64,000 nucleotides of DNA from Marinobacter sp. SS21 (GCF_028369065.1 NZ_JAQNDA010000002.1:372001-436000), one strand, 5' to 3'; positions 49,158 through 58,772 are shown, numbered from the stretch's first letter. Translations and numbers: made by a program. Notes: a model not told the origin generated them from the sequence alone.

Positions 49158-49628
49158 CTACTGATTGGCTCCGATCATGCGTTTATACAGGGTGTCACTA
49201 TCAGCGCATTGGCGCAGCTGGTCACAGAAGCTGTGGTCATTGAACTTTTCCGCCAACTGGCTGAGCAGTTCCAGGTGCTCACTGGTCGCCTCTTTCGGTA
49301 CGATCAGCGTGAACAGCAAGTCCACCGGCTGATTGTCGATGGCGTCAAACGCCACGCCTTCCTCCAGCGTTACCAACACCCCAATCACTTGGTCGCACCC
49401 CTCCAGACGGCAATGGGGGATCGCAATGCCCTGGCCGATGCCTGTGCTCCCCAGCCGCTCGCGGGACACCAGGTTATTGAAAATCTGGCTGTCACTGAGC
49501 TCTGGCTGTCTCCGATGAATTTCCTCGGAGATGTGTTCCAGAATACGCTTTTTACTGCTTCCTGGCACGCGGCAAAGGGTGAGCTCCGGTGTCAGGATGG
49601 TGTCTATGGTGAGTGTAGTATCCGTCAT
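49158..49628 (-). CDS. ptsN: PTS IIA-Ntr protein PtsN
   Basis: 156 residues with the phosphorylation site H72 in GIAIPHCRLEG. IIA-Ntr receives phosphate from NPr and modulates K+ transport and nitrogen/sigma-54-related responses. The ATG at 49628 has no strong ribosome site, and a powerful terminator lies only about 20 nt upstream, so its expression may depend on read-through or a promoter within that short leader. Confidence 0.95.
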   Translation of the reverse strand: MTDTTLTIDTILTPELTLCRVPGSSKKRILEHISEEIHRRQPELSDSQIFNNLVSRERLGSTGIGQGIAIPHCRLEGCDQVIGVLVTLEEGVAFDAIDNQPVDLLFTLIVPKEATSEHLELLSQLAEKFNDHSFCDQLRQCADSDTLYKRMIGANQ

Positions 49629-49648
49629 GAATCGACAGTTTATCCGTT

Positions 49649-49683
49649 AAAAAAAGGCTGCGGTACGTGGCACGTACCGCAGC
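49649..49683 (-). terminator. Strong intrinsic terminator between hpf and ptsN
   Basis: GCTGCGGTACG / CGTACCGCAGC, a perfect 11-bp stem with loop TGGCA, followed on the minus strand by C and seven U. It should stop transcripts from hpf just before ptsN. Confidence 0.88.
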
Positions 49684-49697
49684 GCGATCAGTCTTAT

Positions 49698-49743
49698 GGT
49701 GCCTCTGAATGCCAGAGATGATCCGGAGTAAATCAGAGGCTCC
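49698..49743. repeat. 46-bp member of the MITE family
   Basis: Reverse complement begins GGAGCCTCTGATTTACTCCG and matches the left end of the 19196 element at 38 of 41 positions; it closes with GAGGCACC, giving 10-of-11 inverted ends. It sits between the ptsN-proximal terminator and hpf. No 4-bp target duplication is clear. Confidence 0.7.
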
Positions 49744-49770
49744 ATCATCGTTAGCTGGCAAGGCTACCGC

Positions 49771-50079
49771 TTAGCGCGCGCCGTTTCCATGCTTACGATC
49801 GATATTTTTCTCTTTGTGCTTCAGGATCTGACGATCCAGCTTGTCCACCAATGCGTCAATCGCCGCGTACATATCCTCATTTTCAGCCTTTGCGTGAATC
49901 TCACCGCCAATCACGTGCAATGTGGCTTCCGCCATCTGACGTACCTTCTCGACTTCAAGTGTGACCTGGCAATTGCTGATGTGGTCAAAATGGCGCTCGA
50001 GCTTTTCGAATTTGCCAGATACATACTCTTTGAGAGGCGGAGTCAGTTCGACGTGATGACCTGAAATGTTGAGTTGCAT
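49771..50079 (-). CDS. hpf: Ribosome hibernation promoting factor (short form)
   Basis: 102 residues. Short Hpf/YhbH type without the C-terminal dimerisation domain of long Hpf. The VELTPPLKEYVSGKFEKLERHF start and the later EDMYAAIDALVDKLDRQI are typical. It helps form inactive 100S ribosomes in stationary phase. AGGAG precedes the ATG. It follows rpoN by 125 nt and is separated from ptsN by a terminator. Confidence 0.95.
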   Translation of the reverse strand: MQLNISGHHVELTPPLKEYVSGKFEKLERHFDHISNCQVTLEVEKVRQMAEATLHVIGGEIHAKAENEDMYAAIDALVDKLDRQILKHKEKNIDRKHGNGAR

Positions 50080-50101
50080 AGGCGTCTCCTATTGTTAGCT
50101 T

Positions 50102-50150
50102 GCCAGCGACACGGATCACTGGCGGGGCTGCTATCGCCGGTGGCGGTAGC
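50102..50150. repeat. Two small hairpins between rpoN and hpf
   Basis: GCCAG/CTGGC (50102-50123) and GCTATCGCC/GGCGGTAGC (50130-50150, one wobble) occupy the spacer. No U-tract; possibly message-processing structures. Confidence 0.35.
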
Positions 50151-50204
50151 GATGTATCCCTGCATGCCAGAGTCAGGCCTTCGGACGACCTGCGCTACCC
50201 TGGT

Positions 50205-51731
50205 CTACACTAATCGTTTTCGCTCGTTCGACGGCGGAATCTGCATGGCCTCGCGATACTTGGCGACGGTTCTGCGAGCGACCTGGATTCCCTGTTCTCC
50301 TAGCATGGCGGCAATTTTGCTGTCGCTCAATGGCTTTTTGGGTGTTTCGGCTGCGATCAGTTTTTTGATCATGGCGCGAATGGCCGTGGATGAGCATTCG
50401 CCGCCTTCGTTGGTGCTGACATGGCTTGAGAAGAAATACTTCAGCTCGAAAATGCCCCGGGGTGTATGCATGAACTTTTGGGTGGTAACCCGGGATATGG
50501 TCGATTCATGCATTTCCACAGCCTGGGCAATATCCGACAGGATAAGCGGCTTCATGGCCTCTTCGCCGTGGTCAAGGAAGCCCTGTTGATGCTCGACAAT
50601 CCGCGTCGCCACCTTCAACAACGTTTCATTGCGGCTTTGCAGGCTCTTGATGAACCATTTGGCTTCTTGCAACTGATCCCTCAGGTATGTGTTGTCTGCA
50701 CTGCTGTCTGCACGTCTTATAAGTGAAGCATAGCTCGCATTCACGCGAATGCGTGGTGCAATTTCAGGATTCAGCTCCACACGCCAGCGTTCGTTGTGCT
50801 TTCGGACGATGACGTCGGGGATGACGTAATCCGGTTCGGCCTGGTCGATGGCGCTGCCAGGACGAGGATTGAGCTGGGTGACCAGGGCCAGCACTTCTTT
50901 GAGCTGGTCTTCCTTGAGCCGGCTGCGGCGCAGCAGTTGCGCGTAATCCCGGTTACCCAGCAGATTGATGTAATGAGTGATCACCAACCGGGCCTGGGGC
51001 AGCCAGGGGGTGTCGGCAGGCAGCTGGTTGAGCTGGATCAGCAGGCATTCCTGCAGACTGCGCGCAAACACCCCGGGCGGGTCGAAATGCTGCAGTCGCC
51101 GTAACACCGCTTCCACCTCATCGAGCTCGACCGGGTCGTCATCGTCTTCGTCGATCAGGCCGGAGTGGATTTCGTCCAGGTCGGAGCTGAGGTAGCCTCG
51201 GTCATCCACCGAATCCAGCAACGAGTGGGCGATGGCCTGATCGCGCTCACTCATCGGCGTCAGATTGAGTTGCCACTCCAGGTGATCGTGCAGAGTTTCC
51301 GTCGGAGAATTGCGAGTCTCGAAATCGTTGTCGTTTTCGTCGTCGACGCGGTTTGCCGGCGCAGGAGCGGGCTGGTAGATGTCATCCCAGGCGGTGTCCA
51401 CCGGCAGATCGTCGGGAATGTTGTCGTCGGCGTTGTTGTCCGCCTGCCATTCCTCGGGTGGCTCCTCGTCCCAGCTATTGTCGGTGTCTGCGGTGGCGGT
51501 GTCGTCGTCGCCGTGATCCGCGCGGTCGGCTTCGTCGTTCTTCGTCGCGTCGGCCTCCAGGCTATCGTCGTCCTCCTGGGATTCCAGCAAGGGGTTGGAG
51601 TCCAGGGCTTGCTGGATCTCCTGTTGCAGGTCCAGCGTGGACAGCTGAAGCAGTCTGATCGCCTGTTGCAGCTGGGGCGTCATGGTCAGGCTTTGACCCA
51701 GTTTCAGCTGAAGAGAGGCTTTCATTACCAT
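50205..51731 (-). CDS. rpoN: RNA polymerase sigma-54 factor
   Basis: 508 residues. Region I is Gln/Leu-rich at the N-terminus ([20 protein letters not shown]), region II is a long acidic linker (about 55-140), and region III holds the core-binding and DNA-binding parts. The RpoN box [10 protein letters not shown] near the C-terminus reads the -24 element. GGAAG lies 7 nt before the first ATG; the second, two codons on, matches many homologues. A leader with alternative hairpins precedes it after lptB. Confidence 0.98.
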   Translation of the reverse strand: MVMKASLQLKLGQSLTMTPQLQQAIRLLQLSTLDLQQEIQQALDSNPLLESQEDDDSLEADATKNDEADRADHGDDDTATADTDNSWDEEPPEEWQADNNADDNIPDDLPVDTAWDDIYQPAPAPANRVDDENDNDFETRNSPTETLHDHLEWQLNLTPMSERDQAIAHSLLDSVDDRGYLSSDLDEIHSGLIDEDDDDPVELDEVEAVLRRLQHFDPPGVFARSLQECLLIQLNQLPADTPWLPQARLVITHYINLLGNRDYAQLLRRSRLKEDQLKEVLALVTQLNPRPGSAIDQAEPDYVIPDVIVRKHNERWRVELNPEIAPRIRVNASYASLIRRADSSADNTYLRDQLQEAKWFIKSLQSRNETLLKVATRIVEHQQGFLDHGEEAMKPLILSDIAQAVEMHESTISRVTTQKFMHTPRGIFELKYFFSSHVSTNEGGECSSTAIRAMIKKLIAAETPKKPLSDSKIAAMLGEQGIQVARRTVAKYREAMQIPPSNERKRLV

Positions 51732-51798
51732 GATTTAACTTCCGTCACCTACTCGCTCCCGGTGCCCGTCTGGCCTCGTCGTGACTCACCGCTATGAC

Positions 51799-51864
51799 AA
51801 AAAAGTCTTGCGTATTGGTTACTTGCTGCGACAAGCAAGTTCTCTGCCGAGTGTACTTGCTTGT
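51799..51864 (-). promoter_or_regulatory. rpoN leader with mutually exclusive hairpins
   Basis: On the minus strand, ACAAGCAAGT (51864-51855) pairs perfectly with ACTTGCTTGT (51840-51831). The latter can instead pair with AGCAAGT (51827-51821) or with GCAAG (51811-51807), which is followed by AC and six U (from 51804 to 51799). This is the layout of an attenuator. Confidence 0.45.
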
Positions 51865-51930
51865 GGCTAGCAACACAATCTGACTGCTGTATGACAATCC
51901 TCCGCAAGCCCATGGTAAAAATCAATGGGA

Positions 51931-52656
51931 TTACAGTCTGAATTCATTACCCAGATACACTTCTTTGACTTGCTGGTTGGCCAGAATGTCCTCGGCATGG
52001 CCCGACGCGATGATGTGGCCGCCACTGACGATATAGGCATTCTCGCAGATATCCAGTGTTTCGCGAACATTGTGATCGGTGATCAGCACGCCGATGCCTT
52101 TGTCGCGAAGGTGGCGGATGATCTGCTTGATGTCGCTGACTGAAATTGGATCCACCCCGGCAAAAGGCTCGTCCAGCAGGATGAATGCCGGCTCCATGGC
52201 CAGGGCGCGGGCGATTTCGACCCGTCGACGTTCGCCGCCGGAAAGCGCCATGCCCAGGCTGTCGCGAATGTGGGTAATGTGGAATTCTTCGAGCAGTTCC
52301 TGCAGTTTCCTTTCCCGCTCGGCGCGCTTGAGGCCCTTGCGGGTTTCCAGGATCGCCATGATGTTGTCGCGAACCGTGAGTTTGCGAAACACCGAAGCCT
52401 CCTGAGGCAGGTAGCCGATGCCCTTGCGAGCGCGACCATGCATGGGCAGCGGGGTGATGTCTTGCTCGTCAATGGCAATGCGCCCGTGGTCGGCGGGCAC
52501 CAGTCCGACGATCATGTAGAAGCAGGTGGTTTTGCCCGCGCCATTGGGCCCGAGCAGGCCAACGATCTCGCCGCTGCGAATTTCCAGTGACACGTCCAGA
52601 ACGACTTTCTTGTGCTTATAGCTTTTCGCCAGGTTGCTGGCTCTGAGAACTGCCAT
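51931..52656 (-). CDS. lptB: LPS export ATPase LptB
   Basis: 241 residues. ABC ATPase energising LPS extraction from the inner membrane with LptFG and LptC. Walker [10 protein letters not shown] at 36-44, signature [15 protein letters not shown], Walker [14 protein letters not shown]. It is 12 nt after lptA and 199 nt before rpoN. LptF and LptG are not in the window. Confidence 0.97.
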   Translation of the reverse strand: MAVLRASNLAKSYKHKKVVLDVSLEIRSGEIVGLLGPNGAGKTTCFYMIVGLVPADHGRIAIDEQDITPLPMHGRARKGIGYLPQEASVFRKLTVRDNIMAILETRKGLKRAERERKLQELLEEFHITHIRDSLGMALSGGERRRVEIARALAMEPAFILLDEPFAGVDPISVSDIKQIIRHLRDKGIGVLITDHNVRETLDICENAYIVSGGHIIASGHAEDILANQQVKEVYLGNEFRL

Positions 52657-52668
52657 GGGATGCCTTGC

Positions 52669-53226
52669 CTAGTTCCGAGGTTCTGAAAGAGGGCGATTTC
52701 GCGGATGGATCACCATTTCCACCCGGCCTTGGCCGTCGCTGCCGCGTGCCGCGCCCTCGGCGGTGACCACGCGGTTTTCGGTATCATAGTAAATGCGCTC
52801 GCCACGGAACAGGTTGCCGCCTTGCTCGATGATGGCCTCCCGTTCCAGGGTCAGGCGCTGATCCGATGCCGAATAGGTGATGATCCGGGCGCTCGCGTCC
52901 GTCGCTTCGCCCAGGGTGGCCGATGGCTGGAAGTAACGCGCGGGCTGGCCGGTGGCTTCAATTCGTTGCAGCCCGGTTTCGCCTCGGTACAACACCACCC
53001 GGTCTGCGGTCAGCTGGGTGTTGAGTTGGGTTACCACCACGTCACCGGTGTAGGTGGCAATGCCCTGAGCGTCGTCCAGGCGGGCGGTGTCGGCATTCAC
53101 TGTGATGGGGGCGTCCGAATTCAGGTCGAACCCAAGCGCCGGGGGCGCCAGGAACATCAGCGTGGCGGTCAGCGCCAGCATGGCTGGGTTTGAGCGCTTA
53201 TCGGGCAGGGCGGTGCTCAGGTTCAT
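52669..53226 (-). CDS. lptA: LPS transport periplasmic protein LptA
   Basis: 185 residues. A signal peptide ending near ALG (about residue 32) leads to the beta-jellyroll OstA-like domain (PITVNADTARLDDAQGIATY), which stacks to form the periplasmic bridge carrying LPS from LptC to LptD. AGGA about 6 nt before the ATG at 53226 favours this start over the later Met16. It overlaps lptC by 29 nt. Confidence 0.94.
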   Translation of the reverse strand: MNLSTALPDKRSNPAMLALTATLMFLAPPALGFDLNSDAPITVNADTARLDDAQGIATYTGDVVVTQLNTQLTADRVVLYRGETGLQRIEATGQPARYFQPSATLGEATDASARIITYSASDQRLTLEREAIIEQGGNLFRGERIYYDTENRVVTAEGAARGSDGQGRVEMVIHPRNRPLSEPRN

Positions 53227-53800
53227 AGTGTCCTTCTACCTGTGATTTGAATTCCACGATGCGATCGTCGATCCAGGCGGTCATGCCGGTGGCGCGGGTA
53301 ACGCTGCGGCCATCGGTCATCACCACCAGGTCGTCGGTGTGAACGGTGCGTTTTCTGTTGTCCAGAGTAAGGCTGTCGGTCTCCAGCGTACCCTCGCGGT
53401 CGGCTCTGATGGGGCGGGTCACCAGGACGTCGCCATCGAGTTGAATCAGGTCGCTGTTTTCGCGGAACGTGCCGCGATTGGCCGTGAGGTTCCAGGATGC
53501 CCCGGTTTTCTGGTGGATCAGGGTGGCATTGGGTTCGGCCATGATGGCCGTGCCGTTATGATCGAACTGTTCAATCCGTGGGCTGCTGATCATGGTGGCG
53601 AGGTTGCCCTGTTCATCAAAGGCGCGGTAGTGGCCATTGATGACAAAGCCGTCCGGCTCCGAGGGTCCCCGCAGGGATTCGGCATCCGGGGCGGGCATCC
53701 GCTCGTCCGATTGCCACAGCAGCAGAACCAGAACCGCCACACTGATCAGCAGTGCCAGGGTACGCACCCAGGGGCGGGTCAGTGCGTCGGTCAGGGGCAT
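53198..53800 (-). CDS. lptC: LPS export protein LptC
   Basis: 200 residues. One N-terminal membrane segment (about 12-30, VRTLALLISVAVLVLLLW) anchors a periplasmic OstA-like jellyroll (GHYRAFDEQGNLATMISSPRIEQF). It takes LPS from LptBFG and passes it to LptA. It overlaps the kdsC stop by 10 nt and lptA by 29 nt, so the three are translationally linked. Confidence 0.95.
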   Translation of the reverse strand: MPLTDALTRPWVRTLALLISVAVLVLLLWQSDERMPAPDAESLRGPSEPDGFVINGHYRAFDEQGNLATMISSPRIEQFDHNGTAIMAEPNATLIHQKTGASWNLTANRGTFRENSDLIQLDGDVLVTRPIRADREGTLETDSLTLDNRKRTVHTDDLVVMTDGRSVTRATGMTAWIDDRIVEFKSQVEGHYEPEHRPAR

Positions 53801-54360
53801 TCAGCGGGCTCCAGGCAGAAACTGGTGAGCGCGGATTGCAGTTGTCCCTGCGCGTGCAGGATCAGGTCGCAGACTTCCCGGACCGCGCCGCTGCCGCCTG
53901 GGGTGTGGGTGCAATAATCCGCATGCTGGCGAACAAACCAGTGGCCGTTGGGAACGGTCAGGCCCAGTCCCGCGTGCTGGATGGCCGACAGGTCGGGCAG
54001 GTCGTCCCCCATATAGGCAATGGCGTCGGCTTCGATGGCCAGCCTGGTGGAGAGTTCCAGCAGGGCGACCCGCTTGTCCTCTCGGCCTTGCATCAGGTGG
54101 CGGATGCCGAGATCGTTCATGCGTTTCTCGGTCAGTGGCGACGAGCGGCCGGTGATGACGGCCACTTCCACGCCGGCGGTCATCAGAAGCTTGATGCCGA
54201 GGCCGTCGAGGATGTTGAACGCTTTCAGCTCATCGCCCTTGGCGCTGAACTGCAGTCTGCCGTCGGTCATTACACCGTCCACATCCAGCGCCAGCAGCTT
54301 GATGGCTGCGGCCTGAGCCAGGATCTCTTCGGGCCAGCTGGGCGTTTGCGTGGTCGTCAT
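53791..54360 (-). CDS. kdsC: 3-deoxy-D-manno-octulosonate 8-phosphate phosphatase
   Basis: 189 residues. HAD-superfamily C0-type phosphatase; the nucleophile and acid/base are D26 and D28 in LALDVDGVMTDG, with GDDLPDLSA as the metal-binding motif. It releases free Kdo, the inner-core sugar of LPS. It overlaps kdsD by one base (TGATG) and lptC by 10 nt. Confidence 0.96.
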   Translation of the reverse strand: MTTTQTPSWPEEILAQAAAIKLLALDVDGVMTDGRLQFSAKGDELKAFNILDGLGIKLLMTAGVEVAVITGRSSPLTEKRMNDLGIRHLMQGREDKRVALLELSTRLAIEADAIAYMGDDLPDLSAIQHAGLGLTVPNGHWFVRQHADYCTHTPGGSGAVREVCDLILHAQGQLQSALTSFCLEPAECP

Positions 54361-55328
54361 CAGATTACCCCCGCCCGCAGCAGGTCGTGCATATTGATGG
54401 CGCCGGTCAGGCGGCCATCGCGATCAATCACCGGCAGGGCGTTGATCTTCAGCTCTTCCATAATGTTGAGCGCCTCGGCGGCCAGCTGGTCTTCGTGGAT
54501 GGTCTTGCCGTTGCGGGTCATGACGTCACAGATGGGGGTGCTGTGTATGTCGATGGGCCGGTCCAGGGTTCGGCGCAGGTCGCCGTCGGTGAAAATTCCG
54601 GTGAGGTTGCCGCTGTCGTCAACGACCGTTGTCATGCCCAGGCCCTTGAGGGAAATCTCAAGCAGCGCACCGCTGAGCGGGGTATCTTCGGCTACCTTTG
54701 GAATTCGTTCCCCGGCGTGCATGATGTCCGAGACCCGAAGCAGCAAGCGGCGCCCGAGGCTGCCGCCCGGGTGCGAGAAGGCGAAGTCCTCGGCGCTGAA
54801 GCCGCGGTGCTCGAGCAGGGCGACTGCCAGAGCGTCGCCCATAACCAGTGTGGCGGTCGTGCTGGATGTTGGCGCCAGGCCAAGGGGGCAGGCTTCCTTG
54901 GTCACGCTGACGTCCAGGTTTGCTTCCGCCTCCCGCGCGAGTACCGACTGGGCGTTGCCGGTCATGGAGATCAGCGGGGCGCCCATGCGCTTGATCAGCG
55001 GCAGAATGGTGAGCACTTCGCTGGTGCTGCCCGAATTGGAAATCGCCAACACCACGTCCTGGCCGGTAATCATGCCGAGATCGCCGTGACTCGCTTCGCC
55101 GGGGTGAACATAGAAGGAGGGGGTGCCGGTGCTGGCCAATGTTGCGGCGATCTTCTTGCCGATGTGGCCGGACTTGCCCATGCCGGTGACCACCACTCGC
55201 CCCTTGCAAGCCATGATCACCTCGCAGGCGTGAACAAACTGCTCGTCGATACGCTGGGTGAGGGCGTCGATGGCATCCCGTTCAATGGATATCGCCTGGA
55301 GGGCGGAGTCTTTGTACTGTTTGCTCAT
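54360..55328 (-). CDS. kdsD: Arabinose-5-phosphate isomerase
   Basis: 322 residues from the ATG at 55328; longer frames run through the divergent promoter region and lack homology-like sequence. An N-terminal SIS sugar isomerase domain (VVVTGMGKSGHIGKKIA near 45, HPGEASHGDLGM after it) and two C-terminal CBS domains. It converts ribulose-5-phosphate to arabinose-5-phosphate for Kdo synthesis. First in the minus-strand cluster; divergent from mlaF. Confidence 0.96.
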   Translation of the reverse strand: MSKQYKDSALQAISIERDAIDALTQRIDEQFVHACEVIMACKGRVVVTGMGKSGHIGKKIAATLASTGTPSFYVHPGEASHGDLGMITGQDVVLAISNSGSTSEVLTILPLIKRMGAPLISMTGNAQSVLAREAEANLDVSVTKEACPLGLAPTSSTTATLVMGDALAVALLEHRGFSAEDFAFSHPGGSLGRRLLLRVSDIMHAGERIPKVAEDTPLSGALLEISLKGLGMTTVVDDSGNLTGIFTDGDLRRTLDRPIDIHSTPICDVMTRNGKTIHEDQLAAEALNIMEELKINALPVIDRDGRLTGAINMHDLLRAGVI

Positions 55329-55620
55329 TTGTACGGTTGGCTCCCTGGTTGCAGCCGCATTCGGATAAAGATTAGTAGAGGCGGAGTATATCACTTTCCT
55401 GTAGAGCCTCAGAATAACTGCCCAATCGCCGCAGTGGCGAGTCCCGGCAGTCTGGCGAAACGTCCGGTTGGGCGTTTCCACGGCGCACTCGGTATGTTGG
55501 CTCCGTTACGGTTTGGATAAAATCGGGGTCATTGATTGAGCTTGGTGCAGAGTTCGAATACTGTACTGCTCCAAATGGAAGTCCGTTGCGGGTGATGCTG
55601 CCCGGCCGGGACGCGATCAA

Positions 55621-56454
55621 ATGCCATCACAGAACAGATTCATGGATTCTGCCTCTTATATAGATCTTGAGAATGTCGTTTTTTCCCGCAATGGGCGGCG
55701 AATTTTTGATGGCGTATCCCTGTCCATTCCGCGGGGGCGCATTACCGCCATCATGGGGCCGAGTGGAACCGGTAAGACCACGCTGCTGCGTTTGATCGGC
55801 GGGCAGTTGCGGCCAGACAGTGGCCGCATTTCGGTGGCCGGTCAACAGGTGCCGGCCTTGGGCCGCAAGGCGTTGTACCGGCTGCGTGAGAAAATGGGCA
55901 TGCTGTTCCAGAGCGGCGCCTTGTTTACCGATCTCAGCGTGTACGAAAACGTGGCGTTTCCGTTGCGGGTTCATACCTCCCTGCCCGAAGACATGATTCA
56001 CGATATCGTGTTGATGAAGCTGCAAGCGGTGGGGTTGCGGGGTGCCCGCGACCTGATGCCGGCCGAGTTGTCGGGAGGCATGACCCGGCGGGTGGCCCTG
56101 GCGCGGAGCATCGCGCTCGACCCCGAGCTGATCATGTACGACGAGCCCTTCGCGGGTCAGGACCCCATCGCCATGGGGGTGCTGGTGAAGTTGATCCGGG
56201 ACCTCAATCGCACCATGGGCTTGACCAGCGTACTGGTGTCCCACGACGTTCCCGAATCGCTCAGCATCTGTCACTTTGCCTGCATCATCGCGGATGGTCA
56301 TGTGATTGGTCAGGGCACGCCGGAGCAGTTGCGCAATCACCCCTCCGAACGGGTTCAGCAGTTTTTGCAGGGCCAGCCGGACGGTCCTGTGCCATTTCAC
56401 TATCCGGCGCCCGACCCCGGGCAGGACTGGTTCGCGACAGGAGAGGGCGCGTGA
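55621..56454 (+). CDS. mlaF: Phospholipid ABC transporter ATP-binding protein MlaF
   Basis: 277 residues from the ATG at 55621; Met8 is an alternative and neither has a clear ribosome site. Walker [10 protein letters not shown] at 46-54, signature [17 protein letters not shown], Walker [14 protein letters not shown]. ATPase of the MlaFEDB complex, which keeps outer-membrane lipid asymmetry. The mla genes follow with overlaps of 1-17 nt or gaps of about 10-30 nt. The 292-nt region upstream is shared with kdsD and shows only weak promoter candidates. Confidence 0.96.
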   Translation: MPSQNRFMDSASYIDLENVVFSRNGRRIFDGVSLSIPRGRITAIMGPSGTGKTTLLRLIGGQLRPDSGRISVAGQQVPALGRKALYRLREKMGMLFQSGALFTDLSVYENVAFPLRVHTSLPEDMIHDIVLMKLQAVGLRGARDLMPAELSGGMTRRVALARSIALDPELIMYDEPFAGQDPIAMGVLVKLIRDLNRTMGLTSVLVSHDVPESLSICHFACIIADGHVIGQGTPEQLRNHPSERVQQFLQGQPDGPVPFHYPAPDPGQDWFATGEGA

Positions 56455-57233
56455 TCCATCGCATTCGCCGGCTGGGTCGGCAGGGTATCGAAGTTCTGAG
56501 GGCCCTGGGTCGCTCCGGGGTTTTTCTGTTCGGGGCGTTATGGGGATTGCCGCGGCCGTCCGAGGGATTGCCGCTGTTGATTCGCCAGCTTTATGTGGTC
56601 GGTGTGCTGTCGCTGGCCATCGTCATTGTGTCGGGGCTGTTCATTGGCATGGTGCTCGGGCTGCAGGGCTATACCATCCTCAGCGACTATGGCAGCGAGG
56701 ATGCCGTGGGCCAGATGATCGCCCTGACCCTGGTGCGTGAGCTGGGTCCGGTGGTGGCGGCGCTGCTGTTCGCCGGCCGGGCGGGATCGGCGCTGACGGC
56801 GGAAATTGGCCTGATGAAAGCGACCGAGCAGCTGTCCAGTCTGGAGATGATGGGGGTGGACCCGTTGCGCCGGGTCATCGCGCCGCGACTGTGGGCGGGG
56901 TTCATCGCCATGCCTTTGCTGGCGGTTATATTCTCCACCGTGGGCATCTGGGGCGGTATGCTGGTGGGTGTGGAATGGCTGGGGGTGTTTGAGGGCTCGT
57001 TCTGGGGCAACATGCAGGCGTCGGTCAGTTTCGTGGACGATGTGCTGAATGGCGTGATCAAGAGCATTGTGTTCGGTTTTTTCTGTACCTGGATTGCGGT
57101 GTTCCAGGGGTATGACTGTGTGCCGACGTCCGCCGGGATCAGTTCGGCGACCACCAAGACCGTGGTTTATTCTTCGCTGGCCGTGCTCGGCCTGGACTTT
57201 GTGCTGACCGCGGTTATGTTCGGCAGTTTTTGA
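56451..57233 (+). CDS. mlaE: Phospholipid ABC transporter permease MlaE
   Basis: 260 residues from a GTG overlapping the mlaF stop. About five membrane segments with the conserved [22 protein letters not shown] and the [13 protein letters not shown] coupling helix. Permease of the MlaFEDB transporter in the inner membrane. mlaD begins 9 nt after its stop. Confidence 0.96.
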   Translation: MIHRIRRLGRQGIEVLRALGRSGVFLFGALWGLPRPSEGLPLLIRQLYVVGVLSLAIVIVSGLFIGMVLGLQGYTILSDYGSEDAVGQMIALTLVRELGPVVAALLFAGRAGSALTAEIGLMKATEQLSSLEMMGVDPLRRVIAPRLWAGFIAMPLLAVIFSTVGIWGGMLVGVEWLGVFEGSFWGNMQASVSFVDDVLNGVIKSIVFGFFCTWIAVFQGYDCVPTSAGISSATTKTVVYSSLAVLGLDFVLTAVMFGSF

Positions 57234-57242
57234 GGGAGCGTC

Positions 57243-57692
57243 ATGGCGCAAAGAACAACGGAATTCATTGTGGGCGTGTTTATGGTGGCGGGATTTGCCG
57301 CGCTGGTGTTTCTGGCGCTGCAAGTCAGTGGTCTCACCCCGGGTGCGGCCTCCGATACCTATACTGTGTATGCGCGGTTTAATGATGCCGGTGGGCTGGC
57401 GGTGCGAGGCCGGGTCTCCATGGCGGGTGTCACCATAGGCCGGATTCAAACCATTACCTTGGATCAGGAATCCTTTCAGGCCCAGGTGGTCATGGATATC
57501 GATGCCAGCGTCAACAACATTCCCACCGATAGCTCGGCGATAATACGTACATCAGGGCTGCTGGGAGAGCAGTACATTGATATCTCGGTGGGTGCGGACG
57601 AAACCGCCATGCAAAACGGTGATGCGTTCTATTCCACGCAATCGGCGCTGAACCTCGAGCGTATGATCAGTAACTTTGCCTCCGGGCGTTAG
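57243..57692 (+). CDS. mlaD: MCE-domain substrate-binding protein MlaD
   Basis: 149 residues. A single N-terminal membrane segment (about 9-28) precedes one MCE domain, with the hallmark GGLAVRGRVSMAGVTIGRI. MlaD forms a hexameric ring that conducts lipid between MlaE and MlaC. It is a compact form, shorter than E. coli MlaD (about 183), lacking most of the C-terminal tail. Confidence 0.95.
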   Translation: MAQRTTEFIVGVFMVAGFAALVFLALQVSGLTPGAASDTYTVYARFNDAGGLAVRGRVSMAGVTIGRIQTITLDQESFQAQVVMDIDASVNNIPTDSSAIIRTSGLLGEQYIDISVGADETAMQNGDAFYSTQSALNLERMISNFASGR

Positions 57693-57723
57693 TGGGTTTC
57701 GGGTTTCAAAAAGGGGAAAGGAT

Positions 57724-58377
57724 ATGGTGAATTTCAGGAAGTGGGTCTCGTTTGTAACCATGGTCATGCTGGCGGTTGCGCTGACGGCACCGGCCAGTGC
57801 CAATGAGGCATTGCGCCAATACGTTGACGAGAATACCCAGCACCTGGTGCAGAAGCTGAACGAGGATCGCGGTCTCTATACGACTGACCCCGAGGCGTTC
57901 TACCGCAGCATGAATGAAGCGCTGATCGATTTCGTGGACTTCCGTCGGATTGCCGCTCGGGTGATGGGGCGCTATGCCCGTCAGGCTACCCCCGATCAGC
58001 GCGACGAGTTTGTGGCGAAGTTCAAGCGCAGCCTGTTCGACAGCTACGCCCAGGCGCTGGTGGAGACCGAGCAGTTTTCCATCGAGGTCAAGGATGCCGT
58101 AGTCAGTGCCGGCAACGACGCCCGCGCTGCCGTGCAAATGGAGGTGATTTCCGCGTCCGGCAACCGGTATCCGGTGACCTACTCCATGTACCTTAAGGAA
58201 GGTCAGGACTGGATGATGGAGAATGTCATTGTTGAAGGCGTGAACATTGGGCTGGCCTTCCGCGATCGATTCAGTCAGGAGATGGAAGCCAATCGCGGCG
58301 ATATCCAGGCGGTCATTGATGGCTGGGGCGATGCGGTGAAAGAGATCAGTCTCGAGGGAGAGGCTGGCGAATCGTGA
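57724..58377 (+). CDS. mlaC: Periplasmic phospholipid carrier MlaC
   Basis: 217 residues from the ATG at 57724, which has AAAGGGGAAAGG upstream and starts a signal peptide ending in APASA (about 26). The earlier ATG at 57676 overlaps mlaD and gives no signal peptide start. MlaC ferries phospholipids between the outer-membrane MlaA and the inner-membrane MlaFEDB. Conserved segment DFRRIAARVMGRYARQA. MlaA is not in the window. Confidence 0.95.
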   Translation: MVNFRKWVSFVTMVMLAVALTAPASANEALRQYVDENTQHLVQKLNEDRGLYTTDPEAFYRSMNEALIDFVDFRRIAARVMGRYARQATPDQRDEFVAKFKRSLFDSYAQALVETEQFSIEVKDAVVSAGNDARAAVQMEVISASGNRYPVTYSMYLKEGQDWMMENVIVEGVNIGLAFRDRFSQEMEANRGDIQAVIDGWGDAVKEISLEGEAGES

Positions 58378-58724
58378 GTGGGCGCTCGGTCACTGGCGAT
58401 GCGACCGCCCGGCCTCGACTGCTGGTTCGGGACGGCTGCATCCAGGTTGTCGGCTGGTTGGGGGTAGATACGGTTTTGGCCCTGCGCGAAGAGGGCGAGC
58501 GTGTGATCGCCACCGGCAGTGGAACCTTGGAAATTGATCTGTCCGATGCGATGGGGGCCCACAGTGCCGCGCTGTCCCTGCTGCTTTGTTGGTCCCGCTC
58601 TGCCGCTCAGTGCCGGCGATCGCTGTCGTTTACTCACGCCAGCGAGCAGCTGGTTGCACTGGCCGCATTGGGTGGGGTTAGGCAGGCGCTGTTTGGCACA
58701 GGGCAGGCTGGCGACCTTGCCTGA
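58374..58724 (+). CDS. mlaB: STAS-domain protein MlaB
   Basis: 116 residues from a GTG overlapping the mlaC stop by 4 nt. A STAS domain, with TLEIDLSDAMGAHSAALSLL as the phosphorylation-loop region (Ser near 68 replaces the usual Thr/Ser). In E. coli MlaB binds MlaF and is needed for the transporter. The last ~10 residues are Gly/Ala-rich. It closes the mla operon. Confidence 0.88.
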   Translation: MSGRSVTGDATARPRLLVRDGCIQVVGWLGVDTVLALREEGERVIATGSGTLEIDLSDAMGAHSAALSLLLCWSRSAAQCRRSLSFTHASEQLVALAALGGVRQALFGTGQAGDLA

Positions 58725-58772
58725 GTCCCAGCTGCTGACATAGCTGCTCTCGAGGAATCAGTCTTTGCCAAG

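Noticed and set aside
55329..55620. A specific promoter for mlaF (TTGGCT ... TAAAAT near 55497-55523)
   Set aside because: The spacer is only 15 bp and neither box is close to consensus, so it was not listed.
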